64,000 nt of DNA from Edaphobacter bradus (GCF_025685645.1 NZ_JAGSYF010000001.1:1054001-1118000); one strand, 5' to 3'. Positions 40,946-52,400 are shown, counted from the first letter of the stretch. Made by a program: numbers and translations. Notes: generated by a model not told the origin, from the sequence alone.

Positions 40946-42928
40946 CTACTGTTTCTTGAGAACGGCGTGGCTCTGTTGGTCGGTGGCGATGACCTGGGCG
41001 AGCTTCTGCACGTCGTCGTACTTTTCGGCGGGAAGCGTTACCTGGCGGACGGTGTAGGTTCGGGTGTAGTGGAGAACGTTGTCCTTGACGCGGCTTGAGC
41101 TCTCATAGGAGGCAAAGCCGAGGTCGAGCTTGATTGGGTCGGGAATCTCGTCGACGGCGTAGCCTCCGGGCAGGGCGATCTCGTAATCGTCGCTGACCTG
41201 GAGGGTCTCCTCGAGATTGATCGGGAGGGTGCGCTTCTCATGGTCGGTCTCGATGAAGATGTTGCCCAGCACGCGTGGGCGAACCATCAGGAGACGGCCC
41301 ATCGTTCTGGCGTAGCGGTCAGCGCTGATACTGAAGCTGGTGGTGAGGTCTTTGTTCAGGGAGGCGGCGTTCTCGACCTTGAAGCCGGAGACTTTGAAGG
41401 TGGTGAAATCCTGTTCAAGAAGATGGTCGAGGAACTCGCCCTGCTCCTTCGCGTCGCCGGCTGTGTAGAGCTGACGACGGGTCTCTGAGACGTCGCCAAA
41501 TCGCTTCTCGGTGATGGTGCCCTGGAGCCCGCCGTCGGGTTTGAGTTCGAAATGGGCCGTGCGGTGGACGGTGTTGAGTTCCGGCGAGAGCAGGGGCAGC
41601 GCAATTATCTCGCTGTCGCTCCCCTCCAGCAGAAGACCATAGCCTCCTTGAAGCTCGTGCTCAAGCTGGCCGTAGGCGGTCTTCGAGGAAGTTGGATCGT
41701 AGATGAGATAGCGGCGGCCGGTCTTCGCGGTGACGACACTGCGCAGCCTGGGCGAGCTGTACCCCTTCGGGATCTCGACAGCTGCGATCATGTGATCGCC
41801 CACGATGGAGGGATCCTCAGGGTCGACGACGCCGCGGCGGTGGTCAACCATGACAAGCGTCGAATGGATTCCGACGGTCGAGAGCATGGAGGAGAAGAGC
41901 GTGGCCTTATCCTTGCAATCGCCGTAGCGATTATGGAAGATGTCGGCGGCGTAGTGCGGCTGGATGCCTCCGATGCCCATCTCAATGGCGAAATAACGGA
42001 TCTGGGTCTGCAGAAACTCGGCGATGGCGTCGGTCTTCTCGTAGAAGTCGGTCTTGTCGCCGACCAGTGCTTTCGCCTTGGCCGCGATCTCGGGCGTTGC
42101 GGCGAGGCGGTCCTTTGCGAGCGGTGCGTACCACTCGCCAATTCCCTTCCATGTTCCCTGATCTGCAGAGGTGGCGCTCGGACCATAGTGGATGGTCATT
42201 CGGCCTTCAAGAGCGAGCGAGGATGGGGGCAGAAGGACGTGTTGCAGATCGACCGCCGGGGTGTCTGTCATCTCCCAGCGCCAGCGCTGATGCTCAAGGT
42301 CAGACGCCTTGACCGCGTCATGGTGCGCCCAGACGGTGGTGTAGGTGTAACCGGCGGGGAGTTCGAGCGTGAAGGTCTGGTGGACGTGCGGCAGGCTGCC
42401 CTGGAAGAACCATGTGGTTTCGTTGACGTAGGGGCGTACGCGCTGCTCGTACTCGTAGGCGACGATGCCGCCGGGATCTGCACCGGGAGCCTTCGCGATC
42501 CTGTACTGCTCGTCCGCGTAGAGAATGCCTCCGCCGGGATAACCGTACTCGCCGATCTCTTTGTCCTTGAGAGCGTATTCGTGGCGGTCGGGACCGATGC
42601 TCCAGATGTGCAGCGAGAGAATCTTGCTGCCTTTGTCGAAGGAGACTCTGACGGTGGCGTCTTCCCTGCCCTGCGGACGAAGAATCTTGAGGACGTGGCG
42701 GTAATGCTCGATGGCAGTGCCGTCAGGATCGACGGAGTAGGTGGTCTCGGAGAGCAGAACGACGGCGTTGATCTCCGGCGAGTATGTGGGGATGGGCTGC
42801 GCCGCGGCGGCCTTCACCCAATCAGGAGCGCCGTCCTTCGCCGCAAAGGCTGATGCGTCGGTGAGAAGAAAAAGTACGGCAGAGAAGAAGAGCCCAGCCC
42901 TTCGAAGACAAACAGTCCGACCGTTCAT
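40946..42928 (-). CDS. DUF3857/transglutaminase-like protein with intact triad
   Basis: 660 residues with AAGGGG five bases before ATG 42928. Signal peptide RRAGLFFSAVLFLLTDASAF. DUF3857 (AVVLLSETTYSVDPDGTAIE, VRPYVNETTWFFQGSLPHVH) precedes the transglutaminase-like domain with a complete Cys-His-Asp triad: C338 in YGDCKDKATL, H379 in GDHMIAAVEI, D411 in LIYDPTS. A C-terminal DUF3858 region ends VRQVTLPAEKYDDVQKLAQV. Such secreted proteins may be proteases or peptide-linkers in the periplasm. Forty-five bases separate it from the paralogue downstream, so they form an operon. Confidence 0.9.
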   Translation of the reverse strand: MNGRTVCLRRAGLFFSAVLFLLTDASAFAAKDGAPDWVKAAAAQPIPTYSPEINAVVLLSETTYSVDPDGTAIEHYRHVLKILRPQGREDATVRVSFDKGSKILSLHIWSIGPDRHEYALKDKEIGEYGYPGGGILYADEQYRIAKAPGADPGGIVAYEYEQRVRPYVNETTWFFQGSLPHVHQTFTLELPAGYTYTTVWAHHDAVKASDLEHQRWRWEMTDTPAVDLQHVLLPPSSLALEGRMTIHYGPSATSADQGTWKGIGEWYAPLAKDRLAATPEIAAKAKALVGDKTDFYEKTDAIAEFLQTQIRYFAIEMGIGGIQPHYAADIFHNRYGDCKDKATLFSSMLSTVGIHSTLVMVDHRRGVVDPEDPSIVGDHMIAAVEIPKGYSSPRLRSVVTAKTGRRYLIYDPTSSKTAYGQLEHELQGGYGLLLEGSDSEIIALPLLSPELNTVHRTAHFELKPDGGLQGTITEKRFGDVSETRRQLYTAGDAKEQGEFLDHLLEQDFTTFKVSGFKVENAASLNKDLTTSFSISADRYARTMGRLLMVRPRVLGNIFIETDHEKRTLPINLEETLQVSDDYEIALPGGYAVDEIPDPIKLDLGFASYESSSRVKDNVLHYTRTYTVRQVTLPAEKYDDVQKLAQVIATDQQSHAVLKKQ

Positions 42929-43102
42929 GGAGCCCCTTACGCCCGCAACTCGCTGTCCATCGAGAGATCGTGACAGTTTGTACCTGAAATTGAATTGTCT
43001 GCGTTCCAGAATTTATACGATGAAGCTGGCCGCCTATCAAGGAAAATCAAGGGCGAATGGATGCCCCTAATGGGTGATCAGGCTGAGGCGTATGTGAATG
43101 TC

Positions 43103-46100
43103 TTACGGAAGCCGCAGCGGCCGGAAGGTGGAGCCTGAGGTCGGGAAGAGCCCGGTGGGGTAACTCTCAGTGGGGTACTGCGGCTTGAAGAGGAAGCGGA
43201 CGAAGAATCCGCCTGAGACCATGTCGTAGTTGTTGGTGTTGTTGGCGTAGAGGTAGCCGCCGAGGTACCAGTGATCGGCGAAGCGGTAGGCAAGCTCGGA
43301 GTTGAATGCGTAGTTGACGCCGGTGTTGCTGTTCTGCGCAAAGACGGCGTTGCCTGAGCCGGTCTGCAAGGGGCGGTCCAGAGGATAGTAGGGGGCCTGC
43401 GCCTCCTGGAAGGTCTGGACGCCGACGCTGCCGTTGATGGTGTAGTGAATGTTGGTCTTGTAGTAGCCGTTGAAGGTGATGGGCACGCTGGCGAGGAAGT
43501 AGACGTTCGGGCTGAAGTAGCCGCCTTGACCGTAGGTCATTCCGCGCTCGTTGTGATCGTAATGCATCCCGAAGAAGCTGGCGCCGAGGTTGAGGCTGCC
43601 ATAGCCGGGCCAGTTCTTGACCCGGAAGTAGGCTCCCATCTGGCCCTCATACTTGCGGTTCTCGAGCACATGGAAGCCGGTGAGGTTAGCGCCATCGAAG
43701 TTGACGTAGAAGCCGGCACGCTCGTTGCCGCCGTCGACCCGTACTCCTCCACCGGTGGAGATAACGCCGCCCCAGATGTTGCCCTGAAAGACCGCCGAGA
43801 TCGTGCCGGGATCGCGCAGGCCGGCGTAGGAGAGCTGGGTATCCTTGACCGAGTCGCGATCGCCGAAGAGCGTGAAGTGACCACCCAAGGGACGCCACTG
43901 CACCCGGCCGGTGACGTTGGAGACGAGAAACTGGTAGGGTGTGTAGCCGACAGCGAGGCCGATGTTGGCGGTGGTCAGTTGAAACTCGCCGCCGACACCG
44001 GTCGAGAACTGCTGCGGAGGAGGCGTGAGTGCGTTTGCGGGAAGCGTGCCGAGGACAGGAATAATTCCTCCGGTCTGGTTCTGGAAGGCCGCGCTGTCGA
44101 CGACGCCGGAGTTGAGGAAGACGGGCCGGGCAATGACCGTGGCACGCATGGTCTTGCCGAGGACGCCGGAGGCTTCAAATGGCGCCTCGATGTCTGTGAG
44201 GCGGTCGAATCCGGCGGTGCCGCTGCGGTAGCGGCCATAGCCCGTGCCGCCGATCCATCCGCTGTAGGAGCCCTCGAGCGCGGCGAGTTCAAGCTCGTTC
44301 TGCGCACGGGGAGAGAGCGGGCCTCCGGGGACGACGGCGTTCGCGTCGTAAGAGCCGCGCAGAGGCGGCACGCTCTTGGAGACCAGATCGGCGTCGGTGG
44401 GAGGCGTGCCAACAGGAGCGGCGGGTCCGAGGGACGGATAGCCAGAGTCGCTGAGCGGCTGCCGGACTCCGGGGTAGGTCAGCGGAGGCTGCGAGGTGAC
44501 TGCTGGCGCAGGGGTGGTGCGCCGTCGCCGTGTCGTGCCGCCAGAGGACGCGACTCCCGGCTGAGGATACTGCTGGCCGTAGCTCTCGCCAGGCTGCTGC
44601 GGTTGAGGCTGGGCCTGCGCGTTGTACTGTGCGTTCTGCGTGGGGGTGTTGTACACATCCTGAGGAGGGGTGCTCATCCCCGTCATGGGACGGCCGGCGC
44701 GGGCGGATCTTGCATTGGGCACGTAGCGGGCGGTCGGAAGGACGTCCGTCACTTCCCTCTGCGCGGGATCGATGTGCGGCGTGCTGTCGCCGAGTTGGAC
44801 TGCGACCGGAGACGGAGTGTAGCCGGCGTTCTGCGTGGGAGGCGCGAATGGCACATAGGGGCCGTAGACAGCCTGCTGCGGGGCTGCAGTGATGGGCGGC
44901 CGGGCTTCGGCCTGCTCGGTGAGGATGGTGATCTGTTGACGCTGATACTCGGTCGCGGGCAGAGAGTTCGACTGCTGAGCGCCAGCGATATCGGCTCCGC
45001 CGGTGATGCTGGTGGGAGGAAGGCTTGACCCGGTGATTGTCGACCGCCATGCGGTGTTCTCGGGAACATAGTTCCCCAGGGTGCCCACACTTGAACCCGG
45101 CTGCGAACGGTGCGAGGCCGGGTTGGACATATAGGACGGCACTACGCTTGAGGAGCCGGGGTAGACCTTATTGCTGTCGTTGCTGTGGACCTGAACCGGA
45201 GCCTGACCGTAGATGTTGGTGTAGCTGGGCAGATAGGGTGGAGGTGCGGGCACGTCCTGAGCTCCGGAGGCCGTGCTGTCGGGCGAGGCGAGCAACGAGG
45301 CGAGGTCCTGCGACTGCGTTGCGTTGGGGATGCGGCCTACAGGCGCGGGCTGGCTCAGTTCGCTGGCAAGCTCGGCGCCGGGATCGCCCGGAGGCATGGC
45401 GGCGAGCGATGCGCGGAAGTAGTCCGCGGCACGGTTGCTGTTGCCGCGCGCCTGCTCGAACTTCGCTCCGAGGGTCAGCATCTCGGAGTCCTTCGGGTAC
45501 TGGTCGAGGCCGTAGCGCAGCCACGTCTCCGCGATCTTTGTGTCGCCAGCGGCGAGCGCGGCTCCCACAGCTGACTTGTAGTCGGAGGCCGAGGCGGATG
45601 TCATGTCCTGAGCCTTGAAGATTGCGACCGCCTGTTTGGGCAGACCGGCGCGGGCGTAGCCGGAGGCCAGGGCACGAAGGACGCCAGGATTGTCCGGGAA
45701 GGCCTTGGCAGCGGCGTTCAAAATTGCCAGCGACCGCTTGATGTTGCCGGTTGCGGCAGCCTGATTGGCGCGGCGGACAGCCCAGTTGCTCCAGATCATC
45801 TGCACAGAGCGGCGTTGCTCGTCGCTGAGATCCTGGCGGCTGCCAAGCAGCATGAGCTGACGGTAGAGCCCGGCGTCATTGCCGCCGTTGAAGAGCAACC
45901 ATGCATCCTGAATATCGATATCGGCCGGAGGAGCGCTGTGCTGGAGGGCGTAGTGCTGCTGCACGCGGTTGACGAAGACCATCGCCTCACGCGGCTGGCC
46001 CAGCGCGTTGTAGACGGCGCCGACGGTCTGTAGGTATTCGACGTCGGACTCGAGCTGCGCTCGCATCGAGGTGGGGATTTGCTGGATCTGTGCCAGCGCC

Positions 46101-48133
46101 TCCTGATCGCGGCCCGAGGAGTGCAGCACGGTGAGCAGACCCTTCCAGGCATCGGGCCGGTCGGGGTTCTCCGTCAGGATGTCGCGATAGATGGGATAGG
46201 CGCGCTGCGCATCGTTGCGCGAGAGATAGATTCCTGCGAGTTGGAGCATCACAGCGGTTGAAGGCTTCTGGCCGGCGGCGGTCTGTTCCTGAACGGACTT
46301 CTCGAGGATGTCCTGCGCGATGTCCAGTCTGTTTTGTGCCTGGTAGATCGACGCGACGGTGGTCTGGAAGCCGGGGTCGCGCATCGCGATCTGATAGATG
46401 GACGGCGGCATGCTCGCAAGCGTCTGGGCGGCCTCGCGGTCCTTCTTCATGGCGTGCTCGACGCGGACGAGCCCCTGCCATGCTTGCGCGTTGGTCATGT
46501 CGGCGGTCAGCACCTGCCGGTAGAGGCCGGCAGCCTGATCGAGGCGGTTGGCCTGCTGGAGAAGGCCGGCGTACTGCAATTGCGTCTCCACCTGCAGACC
46601 GCGGGCTCCGGCGGGGAACGGAAGCTCGAGCGCGCTGCGCAGGACCCGCTGCGCGTCGGCGTCGCGTCCTACGGAGGAGTAGGCGGAGGCGAGGGTGCGG
46701 AGGAAATCCGGGTCCTTCATGAGCCGCGCGTGTACGCCGGGAGGAATGCGGCGCTCGGTGAGCAGTGCTCCGGGCGCATTGCCGGCACCATACTGTGCCA
46801 TGAAGAGGCCGCGCCAGGCGGCCGTCGACGAAGGCTGCGCCTTGACGACTTGCTCGAAGACGGGAACGGCGGCCTCAGGGTGCTGCGCCTTGAGCAGAGT
46901 TCCGCCCAGCCCTTCTAGCGCTTCAGGGCTTCCGGGACGCATGGTAAGGGCTTCGCGGTACTTCTGCTCCGCGGTGGGCAGGTCGTTCTCGTTGAGCGCG
47001 ACGGAGCCGTCGCCCATCACGGAGTAGAACCGCGCCTGCTCCAATGCCTTGTCGAGCCCCGTATCGCGGGCCCCGTACTGTTTGGCCTGCTCGAGAAAAC
47101 TGATGGCTCCGCCGAAGTTCGACTGCTGCATGCGGACGTAGCCCATACCGGCCAGCGCCTGCGCGTTCTGCGGATCGTTGGCGAGGATAGCCTTGAAGCG
47201 CAGCTCGGCATCGTCGAGGCGCTTCGCGTTGAGGGCGTTGTAGGCGGCCTGTTCCTCCTCGGAGCGTACGCGGGCGGCCTTGCCCGCTGCGATCTCTTCG
47301 GGGGTCATCAGGGCGCGGCCCGGAACAGGCTTGGGCTGGTTGCGCAGGGCCTGAGCAAGCTGCGCGTCGTTGTGCTTCGCGAGGTAGGCGCGGATGTCCG
47401 CGGCCGATGCGGGGTTGGCGGCGTCCCACACAAGTGACTGGCGGAGAGCTTCGACGGCCTGCGGGTCACTCGGATGCCGCTCGAGGAGCTTTCTGCCCTC
47501 GGCGCGCGTCTGCGGGTTGTAGGTGAGGATGCGGCCAAGCGCGATCTGATAGCGCGAGTCGCTGGGATACTTTTCGGTGAGCGCACGAAGTCCGGCGATG
47601 GCGTGAGCACGGCCGTCGTCGGTGGCCGACTCAGTCTCGTAGTAGGCGAGGGCCCAGTCTCCCGGCGGCGGTGTGTTGCCGAAGACCTTGCGGTAGATGG
47701 TCATCGCCTGGGCATACTGCCCGGCCTTGGCATACTTGCCGGCCTGCTGCAGTTCGGCGGCCTGGTTCTGCTGCGAGCCCATCCTCTCGATGCGCTCGAT
47801 GTTGGGGTCGTTGGGATTGATCGCACGGAGGCGGTCAAGGTAGGTTCCGGCGAGCGCCTCGTTGCCACTCATCCTGGCGGCACGGGCGAGACCGGCGAGC
47901 GCATCGACGTTCTTCGGGTCGTTGAGCAGGACCTGCTGCCATGTCTGGGCAGCCATGTCCATGCGCCCGCGAACCTCGAGCGCATGAGCCTTATCGAGCA
48001 GCGCCTGTGTCGTAGACTCAGTCGTCTGCGCGCGCAGACCGATCCCCAGGGGTGCGAACGAGGCCGTCCCCAGGAGGATCGCCGCCACAAATGGCCGAAT
48101 TGACCCAACCCTCTTCATATCTTTCGCCAGCAT
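43103..48133 (-). CDS. bcsC: Cellulose export protein BcsC
   Basis: 1676 residues (E. coli 1157). Signal peptide SIRPFVAAILLGTASFAPLG. The first thousand residues are TPR repeats (EVRGRMDMAAQTWQQVLLND, VLLNDPKNVDALAGLARAAR, NPNDPNIERI). Then a Pro/Gln/Ser-rich linker (about 1000-1250), and a C-terminal BCSC_C barrel starting near ELELAALEGSYSGWIGGTGY and ending SGGFFVRFLFKPQYPTESYP then a terminal FRPLRLP. BcsC guides the glucan through the periplasm and outer membrane. ATG 48133 or 48118 (MKRVGSIRP) is the start; neither has a strong Shine-Dalgarno sequence. Last gene of the operon. Confidence 0.93.
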   Translation of the reverse strand: MLAKDMKRVGSIRPFVAAILLGTASFAPLGIGLRAQTTESTTQALLDKAHALEVRGRMDMAAQTWQQVLLNDPKNVDALAGLARAARMSGNEALAGTYLDRLRAINPNDPNIERIERMGSQQNQAAELQQAGKYAKAGQYAQAMTIYRKVFGNTPPPGDWALAYYETESATDDGRAHAIAGLRALTEKYPSDSRYQIALGRILTYNPQTRAEGRKLLERHPSDPQAVEALRQSLVWDAANPASAADIRAYLAKHNDAQLAQALRNQPKPVPGRALMTPEEIAAGKAARVRSEEEQAAYNALNAKRLDDAELRFKAILANDPQNAQALAGMGYVRMQQSNFGGAISFLEQAKQYGARDTGLDKALEQARFYSVMGDGSVALNENDLPTAEQKYREALTMRPGSPEALEGLGGTLLKAQHPEAAVPVFEQVVKAQPSSTAAWRGLFMAQYGAGNAPGALLTERRIPPGVHARLMKDPDFLRTLASAYSSVGRDADAQRVLRSALELPFPAGARGLQVETQLQYAGLLQQANRLDQAAGLYRQVLTADMTNAQAWQGLVRVEHAMKKDREAAQTLASMPPSIYQIAMRDPGFQTTVASIYQAQNRLDIAQDILEKSVQEQTAAGQKPSTAVMLQLAGIYLSRNDAQRAYPIYRDILTENPDRPDAWKGLLTVLHSSGRDQEALAQIQQIPTSMRAQLESDVEYLQTVGAVYNALGQPREAMVFVNRVQQHYALQHSAPPADIDIQDAWLLFNGGNDAGLYRQLMLLGSRQDLSDEQRRSVQMIWSNWAVRRANQAAATGNIKRSLAILNAAAKAFPDNPGVLRALASGYARAGLPKQAVAIFKAQDMTSASASDYKSAVGAALAAGDTKIAETWLRYGLDQYPKDSEMLTLGAKFEQARGNSNRAADYFRASLAAMPPGDPGAELASELSQPAPVGRIPNATQSQDLASLLASPDSTASGAQDVPAPPPYLPSYTNIYGQAPVQVHSNDSNKVYPGSSSVVPSYMSNPASHRSQPGSSVGTLGNYVPENTAWRSTITGSSLPPTSITGGADIAGAQQSNSLPATEYQRQQITILTEQAEARPPITAAPQQAVYGPYVPFAPPTQNAGYTPSPVAVQLGDSTPHIDPAQREVTDVLPTARYVPNARSARAGRPMTGMSTPPQDVYNTPTQNAQYNAQAQPQPQQPGESYGQQYPQPGVASSGGTTRRRRTTPAPAVTSQPPLTYPGVRQPLSDSGYPSLGPAAPVGTPPTDADLVSKSVPPLRGSYDANAVVPGGPLSPRAQNELELAALEGSYSGWIGGTGYGRYRSGTAGFDRLTDIEAPFEASGVLGKTMRATVIARPVFLNSGVVDSAAFQNQTGGIIPVLGTLPANALTPPPQQFSTGVGGEFQLTTANIGLAVGYTPYQFLVSNVTGRVQWRPLGGHFTLFGDRDSVKDTQLSYAGLRDPGTISAVFQGNIWGGVISTGGGVRVDGGNERAGFYVNFDGANLTGFHVLENRKYEGQMGAYFRVKNWPGYGSLNLGASFFGMHYDHNERGMTYGQGGYFSPNVYFLASVPITFNGYYKTNIHYTINGSVGVQTFQEAQAPYYPLDRPLQTGSGNAVFAQNSNTGVNYAFNSELAYRFADHWYLGGYLYANNTNNYDMVSGGFFVRFLFKPQYPTESYPTGLFPTSGSTFRPLRLP

Positions 48134-48271
48134 CCCGACGCGACGCCTCTGGCAGCTGCCGACAGCGCTACCATCTCTCCCGAAAGCTTACCGCTTTTTT
48201 CCGGATTTGTACCGATTTATTCTGGTATTTACTGCTTTGTCAATGACTTTATAGGAAATTTTGTCCCAGTA

Positions 48272-49444
48272 CTACTTCCATTTCACCTGAAGCCGACCAT
48301 TAGGATCGAAGCGATACCGCTGCTCGACCCATCCGGTTCCGAATAATGAGAGGTTCTGGTCATAATATGCAGCGTCCTTTCCGTAAAGCCCGGTAGAGGT
48401 GTCTTTAGACTCTGACAACCGCTCCATTTGCTCTTTGACCTGGGTGCCCATGTTGAGAGCGCGCAGATAGGGCACGAGCGCTGCCGAGAAGCCGGGTGGA
48501 CCGGCGGGATTCACCACACGGCCAGTGGCGTCGACACGCTCAGGCGGCGTGAGGCGCTGCTTCATATAGTTGGCCATGCCGAGGACCCTGGGGAGCAGCT
48601 GGCGGACGACGGGAGTCTGCGGGTCGGCGGTTCCGAGCCAGAGATAGACACGAATGGCGTCGTAGCTGCCAACGGGAGTGGCAGCGGTGTCGCTGGAGCA
48701 GACCTGAGTTGGAGTCACCGAGGGCCGGATGCTGCCTCCGGCCGCAACCCAATCCATTGCGTAGCCGCTTCCCGATCCCCTGGTGAGCAACGGCTCGAGC
48801 GATTCGAGGATGGCTGCCCAGGGGCCGGTGGGCATCATCTTCGCGAAGTAGGCCAGAAGCTGTGGTGGAAGATAGCTCGGATTCAGGAGCCAGGTTTCCG
48901 CATCGGGATGAAAGCCGGTGGTTCCCGGGAGGAGAGCAGTTCCCAATCCGGGAATGAAGGCGACCTCCTGCTGAGCGATGCGTGCGGCGAGAGCGGTGCC
49001 GAGCTTCTGATACCGCGGCGTGTGCCAGAGACGGCCGGCCTCGGAGAGCGCGTAGGCCATCCAGAGGTCGGCGTCGGAGGCTGGGTTCTGGTCAGTGACA
49101 CCCCAGCTTCCGTCGGGCCGCTTGCCCCAACTCCAGGCCGGGAGCCGCTGCGTGAGATCTCCGTCGGCGAGGTTCTGCTCGGTCCAGTTGAGCAGCTTGT
49201 CGAAGCGGGTGCGGTCGTTGGCCACGAGCGCGAAGAACAGACCGTAGGCCTCGCCCTCGCTGGTGGTGCGGTCCTGCGCAGTGTGGTCGATCACCCTGCC
49301 CTGCCCGTCGATGATGCGGCGGGCATAGGCGTCCCACAGAGGCCAGGTCTCCTGCGCGCGGCAGCCGGTCTGCAGGCCTGTCGCCACTAGGAGACAGAGG
49401 GCAGCAGCGAATGGCACGCGCCGCCTGCGAGGCGTGCGTGCCAT
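48272..49444 (-). CDS. bcsZ: Periplasmic endo-1,4-glucanase BcsZ (GH8)
   Basis: 390 residues from ATG 49444; the n-region RTPRRRR and hydrophobic core VPFAAALCLLVATGLQTG make a proper signal, whereas TTG 49489 would add 15 residues. A Cys after LQTG hints at a lipoprotein. GH8 features: RTTSEGEAYGLFFALVANDR with the acid Glu (about residue 63), WGVTDQNPASDADLWMAYAL, and VGSYDAIRVYLWLG with a further Asp. BcsZ trims cellulose during export and is needed for normal fibre formation. It lies between bcsAB and bcsC, a common order. Confidence 0.95.
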   Translation of the reverse strand: MARTPRRRRVPFAAALCLLVATGLQTGCRAQETWPLWDAYARRIIDGQGRVIDHTAQDRTTSEGEAYGLFFALVANDRTRFDKLLNWTEQNLADGDLTQRLPAWSWGKRPDGSWGVTDQNPASDADLWMAYALSEAGRLWHTPRYQKLGTALAARIAQQEVAFIPGLGTALLPGTTGFHPDAETWLLNPSYLPPQLLAYFAKMMPTGPWAAILESLEPLLTRGSGSGYAMDWVAAGGSIRPSVTPTQVCSSDTAATPVGSYDAIRVYLWLGTADPQTPVVRQLLPRVLGMANYMKQRLTPPERVDATGRVVNPAGPPGFSAALVPYLRALNMGTQVKEQMERLSESKDTSTGLYGKDAAYYDQNLSLFGTGWVEQRYRFDPNGRLQVKWK

Positions 49445-49490
49445 TCTGTGAAGCCTTTCACCGAGTTGAGCTGGCGTCGTACCGGACAAG

Positions 49491-52400
49491 CTAGTCGTTT
49501 CCCTGAAGCCGGGCCCGTGCGCGGCGGCGCAAGAGAGCGCGGACGATGCCGGCCATGAGGAAGCAGATGATGATCGTCGAGACGACCATCAGCCACTGGA
49601 ACTGGGAGAACAGCATGTTCAGCCGGATCCACCACGAGAGCGAACCTACCCAATAGACGTCGTTGCCGATGCGATAGGAGACGAACCGGTTGCCGTGCAG
49701 CACGCTGACGGACTGGGCGATGTCGGACGACTGCGAGGTCTTGAGGAAAACCGAGAGGAAGTTCGGCACCACAGAGTGATCGCGCAACGCAATGATGACG
49801 ACCGAATGGCTGGAACCGCTGGGCCACTCGATGCCTTCGATCATGGCATCGGGCAGGCCTCCTGCCGTCTCCAACTGGCCCGACTGAATGCGGTCGGAGC
49901 TGCGCACCTTCCACCAGGCATGCTGGAGCGAGGCGAAGAAGCCCTGCGTGTCCTGGATGTGGAGGCCGCTGCCGTCGACTTCTACGGGCAGGGATGGGTT
50001 CAGGTGGTTGAGCGCAGGCTGGTCGTCGACGGTGCCGATCACCAGGTAGTCCTTGCCAAGGCTCGACTTCATGCCGTCGGCGTTAGTGACGGTGACGCTG
50101 AGGACCGGGTAGCCGGTCTGGCCGCCGAAGTGGCCCATGAGAGTAAGGAAGGTCTCGATCTCGTCGGGAGCGGCGTTGTCCGGCAGGACGACCGCGGTGT
50201 CGGAGAGATCGGCCTTGCGGGTGAAGGGATAGCCGGCGTTGGCAAAGATCTCAAGGTTGGGGAGCGTGGCCCAGTGGGGGATATCGTGAATGTCGAGGTA
50301 GGAGTCCTTGAGGATCGCGCCCATCATGTTGTAGGGTGCGATGTCCTGGCAGCGGCCCTTCTTGGCCAGCAGGAAGGCGAACTGCGACTTGAGCGTGTTG
50401 GAGAACGGCCGCATGTTGCCCACGGGAATCGGCAGAATCGTCTCAAGCTGCGCGGAGGCCCTGTCGGTATGGGGCAGCGGCGACGAACTGACGAAGGCAT
50501 CGTTCATGAAGACCTGCAGCGAGCTCTCGTTGGAGAGGGGGATGCCGTTGTAGCGGTAGCCCATGTGGAAGCCGAGGTTCTGGATGCCGCCGTAGTAGAG
50601 GTCTGGCGGAAGGCGCATGTAGACCATGGCCGGGCCGGAGCCGTCGGATTGCAATTGGCCGGTCTGAGCGATGTCTCCGAAGTAGGTAACCCTGTTGGTG
50701 CTCATCCATCGCGGAGCGTCGTCGGCTTCGCGGGGTGCGGGCATCTTGAGGGAGCGAATGCTTACCTGGTCGCCATCGAGGAGGTCCCGCTGCAACACGA
50801 GTGACATGGCGGCGGTGAGCAGATCGTCGGCGTTGTCTCCGGTGAGCACCAGCACCTTGGAATAGGGGTCATTCGGATTGTCGCGCATCGCGATCGTCGG
50901 GCCTGAGCTTCCGGTGACCCTGAGGGCCGCGGGAAGATCGGCGGCGTTCTCGCTGATCACGATTGCGTTGCCGACAGGGATAGAACCGACCGAGACGGGA
51001 AACCGTACAGGGCGGAAGTCGGTGAGGATGCCGAGCCAGGAGGCGACGACTCCGGCGGCCTGGAGGGCCTTCGGCGAGGGCTGGTTGAGAAAGGCGATGG
51101 GGACGACCGGGTGCAGGTTGACCGCGGCGTCGTAGAACGGCAGCGGCAGTAGCTTCAGGTCGTTATGCAGTGGAAGAAGGGAGCCTGAGAATTCGATCGT
51201 CGAGGAGGTATCGACGTGACTCCACAGCGTGGTGTGCGACGGATCTTCGCACTCCATCGTGTAGTGGCCGACGAACTCGAAGGTAAGCTGGTTGTCACGC
51301 ACCAGCATCTCGGCCGGCAGCGTCACGTTCGCTTCGAGAAGCGCGCTGTTTTCTTCGGAGGTGATGGTTGCCGATGTGCCACTGGCCGGGCCGGCAGTGC
51401 GCGCCGGCGGAGTTGCAGGAGTGGTGACGGGCAAGGTTGCGAAGACCGTTCCGTTGAGACTCACTTTGAGATGGCTCAGCGCGGGAATCAGCCCCGGAGA
51501 GAAGTGGTAGCGCAGGTGCATAGTCGCCGTCTTCACGACCTGCGTCTGCGGCAGAGAGAAGCTGACCGTGCGGTAGGCGTCCACGCCGCGAAGCACGATG
51601 GTATCCGGCACGCCGATATCGGCGAGGGTAAAGAGGTTGTCGAAGGTTCCGGGAGCCGTTGTGCGCGACTGAATCGCGAGGGCCTGCGCCGCGACGGTTG
51701 AAGGCGCAGCGGTTCCAGCCATCGGAGGCAACTGACTTCCCTGCTGTGCGGCAAGTCTGGCCGCTCCGGCCAGAACGAACAGGACCAGAACTGGCGCAAT
51801 GCTTGTGACCAGTCTGCCCTTCGGCGCGGTCTTCTTCGTCGTCATCAATCCTCGTATCGTTTGCGAAAGTCCACGTAAGGAGAGCTTCAGGATGAGACCC
51901 AGGCTCTTGAGCGGGCGGTCGGCTTCGCGCGACTCTCCCCAGCCGAGCCAGGTATCGGCGCGCGAGTAAAGCACCATCGTCAGCGCCTCTTCCTCCTGCA
52001 GGCTAAGGGGGTCGAATTGTGCACGCAGCACATTGCCGTTTGCCTCGATGATGGAGGCCGGAAGCGTAGCGAAGCCGTCGAGCACAGGGACGGTGATCTT
52101 GACGGAGTCGCCGGATGAGGCGGTAAAGTCGCGCTCCATCTTGATCATGACACCACCGCTGGAGAGATCTGTCGTGACGCCGTGCACCTTGCTGCCGTTG
52201 GGAAGCAGGACATCGGCGGGGACGGCCATGGCGACGCGCACGGTCTGACGGCGCTGCTGGCTCTCCCAGGCCACGGCAGTCGCCGCGCCAAGGATGACGG
52301 TGTTGAAGCAGACCCAGATCAGATTCATGATGACGGTTCCGGGACGGTCACCGTCGTACATGTTCGCAAGGAAGTCCAGGTGCCAGGGCAGGCCTGCTCC

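Noticed and set aside
43445..45028. 527-residue plus-strand frame opposite bcsC
   Set aside because: Low-complexity antisense frame; bcsC is well supported.
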